Part shown: positions 36,048 through 46,390 of the stretch, in pieces
How positions within the stretch are numbered: position 1 is the stretch's first letter
Layout: each line of letters opens with the position of its first letter
Assembly: GCA_947462335.1 (NCBI GenBank)
Contig: OX381708.1
Span: 39,249,377 to 39,313,376 of the forward strand
Length of the DNA: 64,000 bases
Direction of reading: 5' to 3'
From: Harmothoe impar
Lineage: Eukaryota; Annelida; Polychaeta; Phyllodocida; Polynoidae
Translations under genes and position numbers: made by a program
Notes under the pieces: generated by a model
Seen by the model: only the letters and a program-made list of their open reading frames with translations
Told to the model about the DNA's origin: nothing
The model's database searches: none

Positions 36048-38117
36048 CTTCTCATCATCTCCTGCAGCTCCTGCCGACCCGCCAACGACTTCCTCAGCCT
36101 TGTTCTCTTCTACCTTGTTCTCTTCTGTCTTTCCTCTGTTATCTAAGTTCTTCTTCTCTTGACCGATGACTTCTCCCTTTTGGTCTGCTGGATTAAGACA
36201 TTGGATCCTCTCTGTATCTGACCCAGTTTGTGTTATATTAGCAGTATCTGGTCTATGTATTTTGATATGGGGAAGTGCAGTACTTGCAGCACTGCCTTCA
36301 TTCAGATCTACTACTGATGGTTTGATATCCCTTTTTCCCATGACCAGAAGGTCTGGCATTGGGGACTGGTTTGAAGCTATCTGTGAGAGGGAAGCCCTTT
36401 GGCTGGCTTCATCTGTGGTTTCAATTATGGCGTCCTCTTTGTTCTGTGCCACAGTCGCCTGATTTACCACAATTGCCTCTTTTTTATTGGCCTTAATTGG
36501 TGTCTCTTCAATGGCTCTGATTGGATTGTCCGCTTTGGTGTCAATCGCTAATTCCCTGTCAGTAATATTGGTGTCTGACTTCTTTCCATGGCTGGCTTCA
36601 TCTTTAACCTGTCCTGTGCGTAAAGGACGACCAGATTGTGGTAGTGGTTGGGTATGTGGAGCACCCCCCTTCACACCATGCATGTGTGAATCTTGATTTC
36701 CTTGATTTGATTCTCTTCCACAATCAGATCTACACATATTAGGTTCCCCCAACTCAGGTTTACTTTCCATTGACGCAGGTCTGACAGCGGAGGTGGGAGG
36801 GTTATCATCTGGGGTGCCGCCAATACTAGAAGCTAATACATTGGGTGCGGACTCCCCGCCCTCCCACCTGCCAGCAACAGGCCGTGTGGCTTCCAATGTG
36901 GCTTCCTCCTTTGTCAGTTCATGCCTATCCACTTCATTATGCACTATGGCTGTGGTGACCCTTTCATTGCTCGGATGACCCTCCTGCCCACTTCTCCTCC
37001 TTCCTGTTGCTGCTTCAGTTTCATTCTGGCACACCTCTACAGCGCTTTCTATTGTACTCTGTACGAAATGGTCCACCACCTGGTCCCTTGTCAGCGGTAG
37101 CCCAGGTGGGGCTGGTGCAGAGAACCTCTTCTTCTTCAGCCTCACATCCCCAATCCTTATTTCCTCCTGCATTGAGTATTTCCTGCTGTTAACATTTCTG
37201 GCTGTAAGGTACGTACGTGAGGGCACACTTGGAACACTTTTTCTTTGTTTGGGTGGCGGTGGTGGGGCTGCGCTGCTCTTTCGTCTCCGGAATATATCTC
37301 CATGCCCCACACTTGTATCAATTTTGGATGTTGGAGTATTGTTTTCCTTTGTGTTTGGATAATGGGTGGTGAAGAGTGCCGTTGGGTTGGGTTTGTATAT
37401 TTTAGGTTTTATTATTTGTATTTCAGCGGGTTTTTCAGGTACTGGGGATTGACTTCCATCCTGTGTTGGAGCATACGAGGGCAAAGGGAAGGTTCTCACC
37501 AACCCAAAAGATTTCTTTCGTCTTGGAGGTGTTGCCCCTCTGGAAGTTGGCAATTCAGATGAAGGTGCTGGTGATACTTTTGCTAGTGATGTTCTTTTAT
37601 CAGGAGCCTCTCTTTTTGTTGCCTCCATTTGTGGTACTGGGGTTAACTTTCTTGGGGAAACATTACTGTTATTTGCTGCTGGGGTTAATCTTCTTGGTGA
37701 GAGATTCCCATTATTTGCTGCTGGTGATTCCCTTCTAGTTGCTGGAGTTTCCCTCCAGTGTGTTGGTGAACTCGATCTGGGCGTGAGGGATTCAGTGTCT
37801 GGTATTGGTGATTCTGATCTGGGTACGGGAGACAACCTTCCCGATGTTGGGGAATCTGATATTGGAGCTGGGCCTACCCTTCGAGGAGACAATGTGCCCC
37901 TTTTGGGTGTCGGGGAAGCCTTCCCAGATGTCGAAGACACTTCAGTCGTCTCCACTCCCAGGGTCTGAGATTCCTTTCTGTGTATAGGTGATTGATGTTT
38001 TGGTATAGGGGATGCCCTTCTAGCCTCCCCTCTGCCATTTAGCGGTACTGGTGCTGGAGAGAGCCTCCTCGATACAGGAAGTCTCTCATTGGTAGAACTT
38101 TTCTTTCTGTCGGGCAC
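36048..38117 (-). CDS. Exon 4: 690-codon Pro/Ser-rich disordered protein segment
   Basis: One uninterrupted 2,070-base exon, bounded by a CACCAG acceptor at 38118-38120 and an AAG|GTATGTG donor at 36047; it enters and leaves in phase 0. I do not recognise the family. The first ~190 residues are a degenerate repeat of SP motifs with basic residues (RRLSPAPVP, KASPTPKRG, SGRLSPVPR), including a local duplication of a PAANN..LSPR..TPAANN..VSPRKLTP unit. Then come RRKKSFG, an APPPPPKQRK proline run (a possible SH3, WW or EVH1 ligand), RLKKKRFSAPAPP, and a charged C-terminal part ending in Glu/Lys-rich sequence. There is no signal peptide, membrane segment or catalytic motif. Composition suggests a phosphorylated scaffold or cytoskeleton-linked protein; that is inference. 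Confidence 0.85.
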
Positions 38118-39163
38118 CTGGTGTACAACGTATTTATTTACTTGGTATGTATATTTACTAGCCTGAGGATTATTTTAGGGATCTGAAGTTACATTTTAGT
38201 TCAGGTATGACTATTTAGATTACACTGACATCTAGCGACATCTGACAAATCATTGAAATACAACTACCGGTAATCTGACTAAATTATTAAAATACAACTC
38301 ATTTCATAATATGGAATGAAATTAATTCCCAAATGAACTATGTAAAGTTTATGAGCAAAGGAATATACTTCCTATTCGACTGAGGAACTAAAAGACATAA
38401 CATTGTTTCACCATGGACATGCATCTGTCTACTTAACATAGACTGACTAAGGATGGAAAGTGTGATTTGAAAACTATAAGAACACAACAAATCCCAATAA
38501 ATGAAGGAAACTATATCTGATCTAAACATACATGGAACTATAATTCGGAGAAAGAAATAGTGTGAAAATATACCATTAGTGAGAAGATATACAGTGTGTA
38601 CATTACATTACTATGCCGTATGTCTGACCTAAATCATTCGGACCTAATAGCCTCTAACTTATTTGAACCATTTGCAATATCCAATCCTATTGTGTTTCCA
38701 AAGTGACAACATCAACTGTGCTATGTAGAGACTGGTTATGATAAAACAAAATAAGCCATTCATTTTAAGGGGGGGGGGGCTAAATGGTTGTGGTCAACCT
38801 CGAACACGCTCTATATTGATAAGAACAGATTTGTCAGTAGGCCACTGCACAAAATCATTTTACCGATTTTCCAACATTCCATGACTTGTCCCCTTTAATA
38901 GATATATATTCTCATGTGTTTCTAGCTGCTTTGAGTTGATGTTAGTGCAACATATCTTATCGGATGGTTTTATTTAATCCTAACAATATGCTACAGTTGC
39001 ATTAATATGAATGTGATTCCATCATAAGTGCTCTGCTTATCACTACGTCACATAGTTGTGCATGGTATATTACAATTGCGTGAGTGCTAAGTGTGTACCA
39101 GGTTGGTGCTGGGGGTTTGAGGAGGTTGGGGGGGGGGGGAGTCCTAGCCCTTACCAAACCTAC
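38118..39163 (-). other. Intron between exons 3 and 4
   Basis: Bounded by CAG|GTAGGT at 39163 and the CACCAG acceptor at 38118. AT-rich, with a G run near 38770 and no internal exon supported. Confidence 0.65.
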
Positions 39164-39343
39164 CTGTTGTGAGACCTGGAGGTTGAGGCTACTGGTGGAC
39201 ACTTTGGGACTGTCTTGCCTAGACCGCCTAGGTGGGGCTGTAGGGGAGGAGTCCCCAGTCCCTACACTGACCCTCGGGCCGTCCCCTCTACTCAGTCTCT
39301 GAGGGAGGTTCGGGGGTCGGGCAGGGGGCTTAACAGCAACACC
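39164..39343 (-). CDS. Exon 3 of the minus-strand gene
   Basis: 180 bases, exactly 60 codons, phase 0 to phase 0. The acceptor is TTTTATCCCCAG and the donor ACAACAG|GTAGGT, both good consensus. The peptide is proline- and arginine-rich (KPPARPPNLPQR, SSPTAPPRRSRQDSP) and ends in a short polar segment. RPPxxP-like stretches are possible SH3 ligands. Composition matches exons 2 and 4, and the phases join without a stop. Confidence 0.78.
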
Positions 39344-39756
39344 CTGGGGATAAAACATATTCAACTCAAACATAAGCATAAAGCAATTTTAAGGCAAAGT
39401 AAGCGAAGGAAGCAATGGTAAATTCAAAACTGAAAATGTTAGCGAGATAAGACAGGTTAGTTATAGATGTCATGCTCTAAATGAAATGATAGCAAGTTAA
39501 GCAACAGTGATCAGCACTATGCAGAAGAAAAAGAAGGCATCTACAACAAAATTAAGTGACACCATATCGCTATCCATCAAGATAGTGTGTCTCGATAAAA
39601 ACATACTTTGCTAGACAGCAGATCAGCCATACATTGCAATGCCTACATGTACAGCTAGGGATTGCTTAACTACTGTGATTCCCAACGAGTCCGCTTCCAA
39701 TAGGTATGGCATACATTTGACCATAATATATAACGCTCAGATATTGTGGCATTTAC

Positions 39757-39900
39757 GTAATAGATAGACTATGGTTATGAGAGGCTAACTCAAAATAACC
39801 ACAGTAAACTGGCTGGCACCCTTATAGGTCTGAGGTTATGTGAGTCTAAGTGGAAATAACCAAGGTGTGAATTCCTTTGTCTTAGCCCTCCGCTGTGGTT
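39757..39900. mobile_element. Short relative of the foldback element at 9.33 kb
   Basis: It starts with TAATAGATAGACTATGGTTA and ends with CTTTGTCTTAGCCCTCCGC then TGTGGTT, the same end sequences as 9331-9705, but lacks the large central inverted repeat. It lies in the intron upstream of exon 3. Confidence 0.6.
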
Positions 39901-40620
39901 GAAACACCAGACAAATCATGACACAAAGAGCTGATGCATAGGTTATAGCATGGTATATGCAGGAGATGGATACATTTTTGCATGGTACATGCTAATACTA
40001 ATCCCTATGAGATTAGATGACATCATAACATCCCATACACCTGTCTACAGGAAACATAGTTCATTGTCATAACGTGTTTGTACAAGTACAGGTATACATT
40101 GTCAGGATAGCTACACCATTGGGGTCTTGTCCATTTACAAAACCACCAGGTCCCACATATGCATGCTCAGGTAGAGACATAGGTGTAACAATAGTCACAG
40201 CTGGTGGACCCATATTGCCTGGTCACTCAGGTCACTTAGGTGCAGCCATAGCTGAGGTGAACAGCTTCAGGATGGGGCACAAACCCCACGCCCACTCCCC
40301 ATCATCTAACGTGTTCACAATGCCTAACTAGCCCCTTAATCAGCTATTGCTTTAGATCCAACTTTCACCAAGATTGGCCTACTATCGTAACGTATACACA
40401 GAAGCAAATTCGACCATAGCGCTGTGGAAACACACCCTGCGAGTGGTATCCTTCAAGGGAATCCTTACTTCCACACGGTTTAGCTTATCGAACAAAGAGG
40501 CGTCCCGATATCTTATGCCTATTAGCAGAGAAGACAAAGGACTTGCTTTCAGTATATGTATCTCCCTCCTCTGTACCCTTTAATACTTATTTTCATATGG
40601 TGTGTCGTGGGAGATCTTAC

Positions 40621-40803
40621 CTTATTGTTACTACGAGAGGTATGGCGGTTGGTTAGGACGTTGACAAACCTGTTAGGGATGTACCTAGTAGGTAATGTCA
40701 GGTGTGGAGGGGCGTGGGCGGCCAGGTGGGTGGAAGCATCAACCAGGTAGGTGTGACCTCCATCAGGTAATGTCCACTGCTTCCTTCCTACGCTGTTCTC
40801 CAT
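40621..40803 (-). CDS. Candidate alternative coding first exon
   Basis: An ATG at 40803 in a good start context (A at -3, G at +4) opens 61 codons ending at a near-perfect donor, AATAAG|GTAAGA, in phase 0. That is exactly the phase exon 3 (39343) needs, so a transcript starting here would give a shorter isoform with its own N-terminus (MENSVGRKQW...) and no acidic exon 1. The peptide is His/Thr-rich and has no known motif. The opposite strand also has a plausible donor (ACCAG|GTAGGT near 40750), so strand is not certain. No clear promoter is seen; a weak TATATG lies about 40 bases upstream. Confidence 0.42.
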
Positions 40804-41308
40804 ACTGCCTACTTAGGGAATTGCCCTGCTCATCTCATATACTGTAGTCAGGTGAGCACTATTTAGGGCATCAGTTAGTCACCTGGAATCCCCTGAGGGG
40901 GTCTTTATGGTGAAGGTAATAATAGAAATGCTTGTATAAAAGCTCCTATGGTCATGTCATTGCTAATGGCGTTGTATGTATGATATATGGGTTAGTGTGT
41001 CTGTAGATAGAAGAGTCCTCCGCTGTGCCTTGCTGCAACACCCCAAATTGTATCTTTGTTCTCTGTGATGTTATACCTAGGTATGGATCACATATTGTCT
41101 CCCTTCATGGACACTTGAGCAAATGTTTTGTTGCTCAAACGTCTTCCCGGTGTCCAAACTGCACATTTCTTCTGCGGGACAGTTCTATCACCACACTGTA
41201 GCTGGACTAAGTGTCTCTGTGAGTGAATATATGATATATATATTATATGATATTATGTCGTCCATGATGTCAAACTGTGCACCTTGTGTTGATGTATAAC
41301 ATAGGTAG

Positions 41309-41467
41309 GACATTGAGAACAACATGTCCATCAGTGTAGAGACTGACCCCAGGTCTCAGACTAAGGACCTGCAGAGTGAGGTGTACTGTTTGTACCTAGA
41401 GCTGGCACGTGACCAGACCGGACAATGTTACTGCCACAGTTGTCTACACATGGCCCTCAGGCACTAG
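41309..41467 (+). CDS. Candidate plus-strand exon or gene remnant
   Basis: After a TAGGTAG acceptor-like site, a phase-0 frame of 52 codons plus stop has ordinary protein composition (SISVETDPRSQTKDLQSE, then CLYLELARDQ). The reverse strand is stop-rich here, which favours plus. It lies in the intron between exons 2 and 3 of the minus-strand gene. No family recognised; it may be a terminal exon of a nested gene or a relic. Confidence 0.28.
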   Translation, partial: DIENNMSISVETDPRSQTKDLQSEVYCLYLELARDQTGQCYCHSCLHMALRH

Positions 41468-41930
41468 TCACCATATGGCCGGCCATTCCTATCAACTCTC
41501 ATATTTATTTTCTTCCTTGTTTTGTTCTTTTCCAACTTTGCGTTGGGGCCATATAAGTCTCATATACGGCTTCCATCCCGAGGCTTCTCCTCTCCCCCAA
41601 AAATAAACATAATTGTTAGTTCCCCTCCTCTTCCCGCCCGACTTTTGAAAACCTTCCAAATATTTTCAAACCTTTCAAGTTTAAGCCAAAAAGAGGTTAA
41701 AATAAAAATTTCCGCCCCAATCCAACTTTAAAACTGCTCACTCTGACCCTAAACGCTTTGCTCTTTTTGCTGCATATAATAATAAAGTCTAAGAGTCTGA
41801 TATTATGACCTTTTAAACATCCAATCTGAACGAGTTGGCCCATGAACTTTTTAAACATTCACCAGAATATCCTCCATGACACACCATATACCCAGTGACC
41901 CTCAGACACTGTGACCTGTTGCTCCTCCAG

Positions 41931-42038
41931 GGTCCCCCTACTCCAGGAGGTCGGTCAGCCTCACACCCTCCCACCTAGGCTGACCTGGCCACCGTTCAGC
42001 CGCCCACACAGGTCACAATACATGCTCCAGGCTTTCAG
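41931..42038 (+). CDS. Candidate plus-strand exon, 108 bases
   Basis: A good acceptor (CTGTTGCTCCTCCAG) and donor (CTTTCAG|GTAATT) bound 108 bases with one frame open throughout (VPLLQEVGQ...QYMLQAF), 36 codons, so it could be included or skipped without frame change. It is about 460 bases after the frame at 41309-41467. The minus strand has a competing short frame, so this is weak. Confidence 0.28.
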
Positions 42039-43610
42039 GTAATTGTCTTTTTGTGTGTTTGGCTACAAGGTAGCAGTCTTTAGTTCCCATTGCAGTATCT
42101 TGTAATATTGTCAGTTTTTACTACTTCATATTGAGATAAAACGCCATTATTTTGAACGTCTAACACTGCCATAATAGACAGATGCGATGTACGGCTCAGC
42201 ACTTAGTAACTTAGTCACTTAGAGGTAATCGTTGATTAAAGCTTGGGAGGAAGGCGTATATATACGAAGTCCTAATGCTATATAGAAAAGAACATTACCA
42301 TGCAGTCTCTCCTTCAGTCTGATGTGCTACTGCTATTTACCCCATGCTAACCTACAGAGGTGATTTAATACCCTCAGCGCCTTCATTTATGTCTGTACCA
42401 CTACCAGCACTCCTCATCATAAAACCCTCACAGCACTCAGTGGCCGCTACAGATAACAGCCTCTATACACTGAGAACACACCATCTGCTTCAACTCCAGC
42501 AGGCTAAGTTGAGCTTTTTTATTTATTGAAAAAAAAAGATAAGCTGGCAGTATTTCCTTCCTGCAGCAAGGGTTCTATACACTTCTTGTCTGCAGCTTCA
42601 ACAAGCCCACTTGCCGCTTTATAATATACATGTATAAGGGTTTGAGACCATATAATATATCTCTATATTTTAATTGGAAAACACCTATGTTAGAAATTAA
42701 GAAGCCCTCGTAGAAATAGAGCACCAGTTTATTGATATTCTTACATGTATAAGAAGTTTAAAAGGTAGATAATAATTGCAAAAAACAGTTTTTTTATTTG
42801 ACAAGTACAGACAATCACCAGTTAATGCATGTGTGGTATCTGTAATACTGTCCAGCATTTTACTGGAAGGTATCATGGACTATTTTTATATTAGCCTCCG
42901 TCTAAGTGTCAAACCCCTCCATACATATGCTGGTTCAGAAATCAAGAAGCACGTGGTCTCTCAACTAGTCACCTATAATATGGAGTATATATATGCATCT
43001 GATCCTTCTGTGCATTCAGCTATAACAGTAACTTGGACACCCACGTTACTATCAGGTATAATCTCCGAGTCTAGGCGTTAGTACTGTAGGGTATACTGAA
43101 TTACTATAACAGTGACTTCACTTCCTTCTTTAACACTAGGGGGCCCCACTAACCACCCCAAGAGCTGCATTCCCTACTCAGGCCTCTTGTTGGGGCTTTG
43201 ACCACCTTTGAATATAGCAAACATGTATTTTGCAGCAACTTATTTTCAGTGAGATATATTTTTCTTCATGCGTGACACAGGTATATTGTGTTTCTCACAG
43301 ATATAACTTGTCCTTGATAGAAAATCATCATCGGTATCAACGGTTTTAAATATATACATGAACATACATAAATAAAGCACATATCAACCTAACAATGGCC
43401 CAAACTATAACATAGAATACACTGTCTAGACTATACAACTGGCTGTCAAAAAGCTCAATCGCACAGAAACACCACACAGTACACATGAAATAGGCCCCGC
43501 CCACATGTAGCCACACCCATAGCTTGTTGGGTACCATATATCCATACCCCTTTCCACCCACATCAAAATTAGCCCCGCCCCTTTCACGTCAAGCCCCGCC
43601 CACAACCTAC
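42039..43610. other. Non-coding; intron between exons 2 and 3
   Basis: AT-rich. The last ~120 bases, just inside the donor of exon 2, hold three GCCCCGCCC boxes (about 43493, 43570 and 43592), that is GGGCGGGG runs in the sense of the minus gene. Confidence 0.5.
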
Positions 43611-43762
43611 CTCTCGTGACGCCCTGGGTGACCGCGGTGACTGGGCTGTGTCAGGGGGCGTGGCCGCTGTGGGTGGTGTGTAGGTCGTGGAAGAGGGAGT
43701 TTTGAAAACATCGTCCGTCTCTCCACCCTCTCCATCGTCAAATGTCTGGCTGCGCGTCAAAT
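43611..43762 (-). CDS. Exon 2 of the minus-strand gene
   Basis: 152 bases with a strong acceptor (TTTTCACCTGTTTTAG) and donor CGAGAG|GTAGGT. Its first two bases (AT) complete a codon begun by the single spare G of exon 1, giving Asp, and it ends in phase 0. The peptide runs from acidic (TFDDGEGGETDDVF) to Thr/Pro-rich (TYTPPTAATPPDT) to SPRSPRASRE, a bridge between the acidic exon 1 and Pro/Ser-rich exons 3-4. Confidence 0.78.
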
Positions 43763-44007
43763 CTAAAACAGGTGAAAAGGGAAATCGATTATACATATAT
43801 TCATTGACTGACCTTTTTTTAATATTGATATTGAAATGTCACGTGTTAGTTCTGTAGTGCAGGTGGTTTTATTGTATTTATAGTAGCGGCACTGTATGAT
43901 ACGTAAGGCTATAGAAACATATCATACAACCATGTTGAATGTTCACACGAAGTCACCTTTCAGACCAGGGCCGTCAAATGAGGCTATTCCTGGGGGTAGT
44001 GCGTGTC
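43763..44007 (-). other. Intron 1, 3' part
   Basis: Polypyrimidine acceptor of exon 2 followed upstream by AT-rich sequence. No other feature. Confidence 0.5.
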
Positions 44008-44259
44008 TTAACCCTTTAAGGTCCACATGTTGTTTAAATGTGGTATGCACTCTATCAACACGATGCGTGTATGCGACCCTGGCGAATAACTCGCGGGCGC
44101 TGCATTCATGCAGCATGCTGATCTTTTGGGAATGTATCAAATGTATGATAAGCATTAGGAGCAGACGCTCGCATTGGTGCATCATAAGGATAGAGTACCT
44201 AATGCACTAAAAAAACAAATACACCGTCCTTATCAAGTTCAAGGCTCTTAAAGGGTTAA
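44008..44259. mobile_element. TTAA-flanked MITE, best copy (3)
   Basis: TTAA at 44008-44011 and 44256-44259 flanks a 244-base element with inverted ends CCCTTTAAGG and CTTAAAGGG. The inside has CTGGCGAATAACTCGCGGGC and TGCATTCATGCAGCATGC, as in copies 1 and 2. End sequence and TTAA duplication fit a piggyBac-type non-autonomous element. It lies in intron 1. Confidence 0.72.
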
Positions 44260-44463
44260 ACTGCGTGACTTTTAAACTTTAGAAATTTAATAGGTAGAGA
44301 ATGTTGACGCAATACATTGTATATATGCTATAAAAACATGTTGATAGAAGTACGCCATGGTGTGCATGTAACCAATGTCAGACATTAGAGTAATATACTA
44401 TGGTCCATGTCCAGTTGATTAAAATCACTGAACATCATTATATTTCAACAGTCTACCAACCAT

Positions 44464-44979
44464 ATATGTGGCCAGGTTAGGGAAAACGTGCCTCCAGGGG
44501 GAAATGGCTTTTGAAAGTTTATGTTACAGGCTTTAAAATGAGATACCTTGACCTAAAATATCCCAAGTAGTTTTGCTGTAACTGCTTGTCAAACCGGGGT
44601 TGGTGTGTAGAACTGAAAATGGTAAATAAGCTCTAAATCCACTATATCCTATTATGAATACTAATAATGTAAAAAATACGGTTTTATTGAAAAATAACCA
44701 AAGACATCTGATGTTTTTATCATAAAATTGGTTGTAGGCATATATGCCAATTTTCCATGTTTCCATGGCAACAAATGTTCCTTTTGCATTCCAAAAATGG
44801 AACGTTTTCAGTGGAGATGGAATAATTCTAAGCCTATCACTGGATTCCCCACGAAAAATCGGTCTCAAGCATTTTTTAGTATATTTTTCAGTGTTTTATC
44901 CGTATACTGCCCCCTGGTGGCCAAAACCAGTACTAAAAATCCCCCCTGGAGGCACGTTTTCCCTCACCTGGCCACATAT
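44464..44979. mobile_element. 516-bp MITE with 38-bp inverted ends
   Basis: Left end 44464-44501 and the complement of 44941-44979 agree at about 37 of 38 positions (ATATGTGGCCAGG, then GGGAAAACGTGCCTCCAGG). Inside are TTTCCATGGCAAC, ATTCCAAAAATGGAACGTTTT and CCCCCTGGTGGCC, which recur in the nested element at 56300-56914. No coding capacity. It lies in intron 1. Confidence 0.68.
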
Positions 44980-45324
44980 GATGATTTCGGACATTGATGT
45001 CAATACATTTTAGATTCGTGTTTCAGAATATTCATGATGCTGAACGCGCAGTCTAGGATCACAGAGGATACTAATGTATACACTCGGTGTATAAATATAT
45101 GTATCTGCAATTTGTGTAGTATTTACTACGGTAGGTTTTAAGAGAGCAGATTATCATACAAAATATACAGCAGTCCAACATTATAGCACTCCAATGCACT
45201 ATATGGATATATATCTAAAACTGGACATCGACATCCATGTAACAGAAAGCTATATTTATTAGAAGTAGAAATCCATGAATATCTATATGAAGGAGAACAC
45301 CATGTTCATGCCTATATGTCTGTG
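44980..45324. other. No gene seen (intron 1)
   Basis: AT-rich spacer between the MITE and the tandem array; nothing supported. Confidence 0.5.
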
Positions 45325-46390
45325 TGTATGTTCATTTCGAAATTCAAGATTGCAACCATTGATTGAATGCCACCATGCTTTCAATGTAATCTCGAATTGC
45401 AGTTGCAGTAGTTTGATACTAATAAAAAAAAATCTATTCTATTTTTCTTTCATGAACAGTTGGCATCCCATAGATTCAAGATGGCTATCACTTATTGAAT
45501 GTCCCGATGCTTGAAATGCAATCTTGACTTGTAGTTGCATTAATTTGATACTATCAAAAAAACAAATCCTATTTGATTTTTCCTTCATTCAACCCATTCA
45601 AGATGGCTACCATTTACTAAATGCCACAATGCTTTCAGTGCAATGAAGAATTGTAGTTGCATTAATTTGATATCTATATAAGAACATTTCTATTTGATAC
45701 CTTTTTCAAACACAGTTGGCACCCCATAGGTTTAGGATGGCCACCATTCATTGAATGCCACAATGCTTTAAATGCAATCTTGAAATGTAGTTGCATTAAT
45801 TTTAAACTGTTAAAAACATCCAATTTAGTTGTTTTTTTCATGAAGAGTTGGCACCCCATAGGTTCAAGATGGCCACCAATCATTGAATGCCATAATGCTT
45901 AAATGCAATCTTGAGTTGCTGTTGCATTAATTTGATTCTTAAAAAAAAAACTTTTCTTTTTTTCTTTCATGAACAGTTGGCACCCCATACATTCAAGGTG
46001 ACTACCAGTCATTGCATGCCACAATGCTTTAAGTGCAATCACAAATTGTAGTTGCATTAATCTGATACTAAAAAAACAACTAATTCTATTCTTTTTTTTA
46101 TTTATGAACAGTTGGCACCCCATATATTTAAGATGACTACCATTCATTGAATGCCCCGATGCTTGAAATGCAATCTCGAATTGTAGTTGCATCAATTTAA
46201 TGCTAATAAAAAACAAATTCTTATCTTTCATGAATATTTGGCACCCCATAAGGTGGCCACCATTCATATTAATGCAAATAGAATGCTTTAAGTGCTATCA
46301 CGACTTGTAGTTGCATTAATCTGATACTAAAAAAAAGAAAAATCCATTTGAATTTTCTTTCATGAACAGTTGGCACCCCATAAATTAAAA
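45325..46390. repeat. Tandem array of ~130-bp units
   Basis: About eight units repeat head to tail. Each has CAGTTGGCACCCCATA, a TTCAAGATGGCCACCATTCA segment, TTGAATGCCACAATGC, GTAGTTGCATTAATTTGATA, and an A-run then T-rich stretch. GTTGGCA-type landmarks fall near 45460, 45715, 45847, 45977, 46111, 46239 and 46370, a period of 127-134. Units differ by about 10-20%. The minus strand stays open for 69 and 122 codons over parts of it, giving a repeated peptide with MNGGH and MGCQLFMK. The array lies in intron 1 and is more likely a satellite or MITE-core repeat than a gene. Confidence 0.85.

Noticed and set aside
36166..37987. Plus-strand frames of 60-105 codons opposite exon 4
   Set aside because: They mirror the composition of the real minus-strand exon and have no independent start or splice context.
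41100..41230. Serine-protease-like peptide near 41.15-41.22 kb on the plus strand
   Set aside because: A short FFCGTVLSPH stretch recalls the region before the catalytic His of trypsins, but the TAAHC motif is missing and a stop follows soon after.
45325..46390. CRISPR-like array
   Set aside because: Units are ~130 bp, contiguous without unique spacers, and the genome is eukaryotic.
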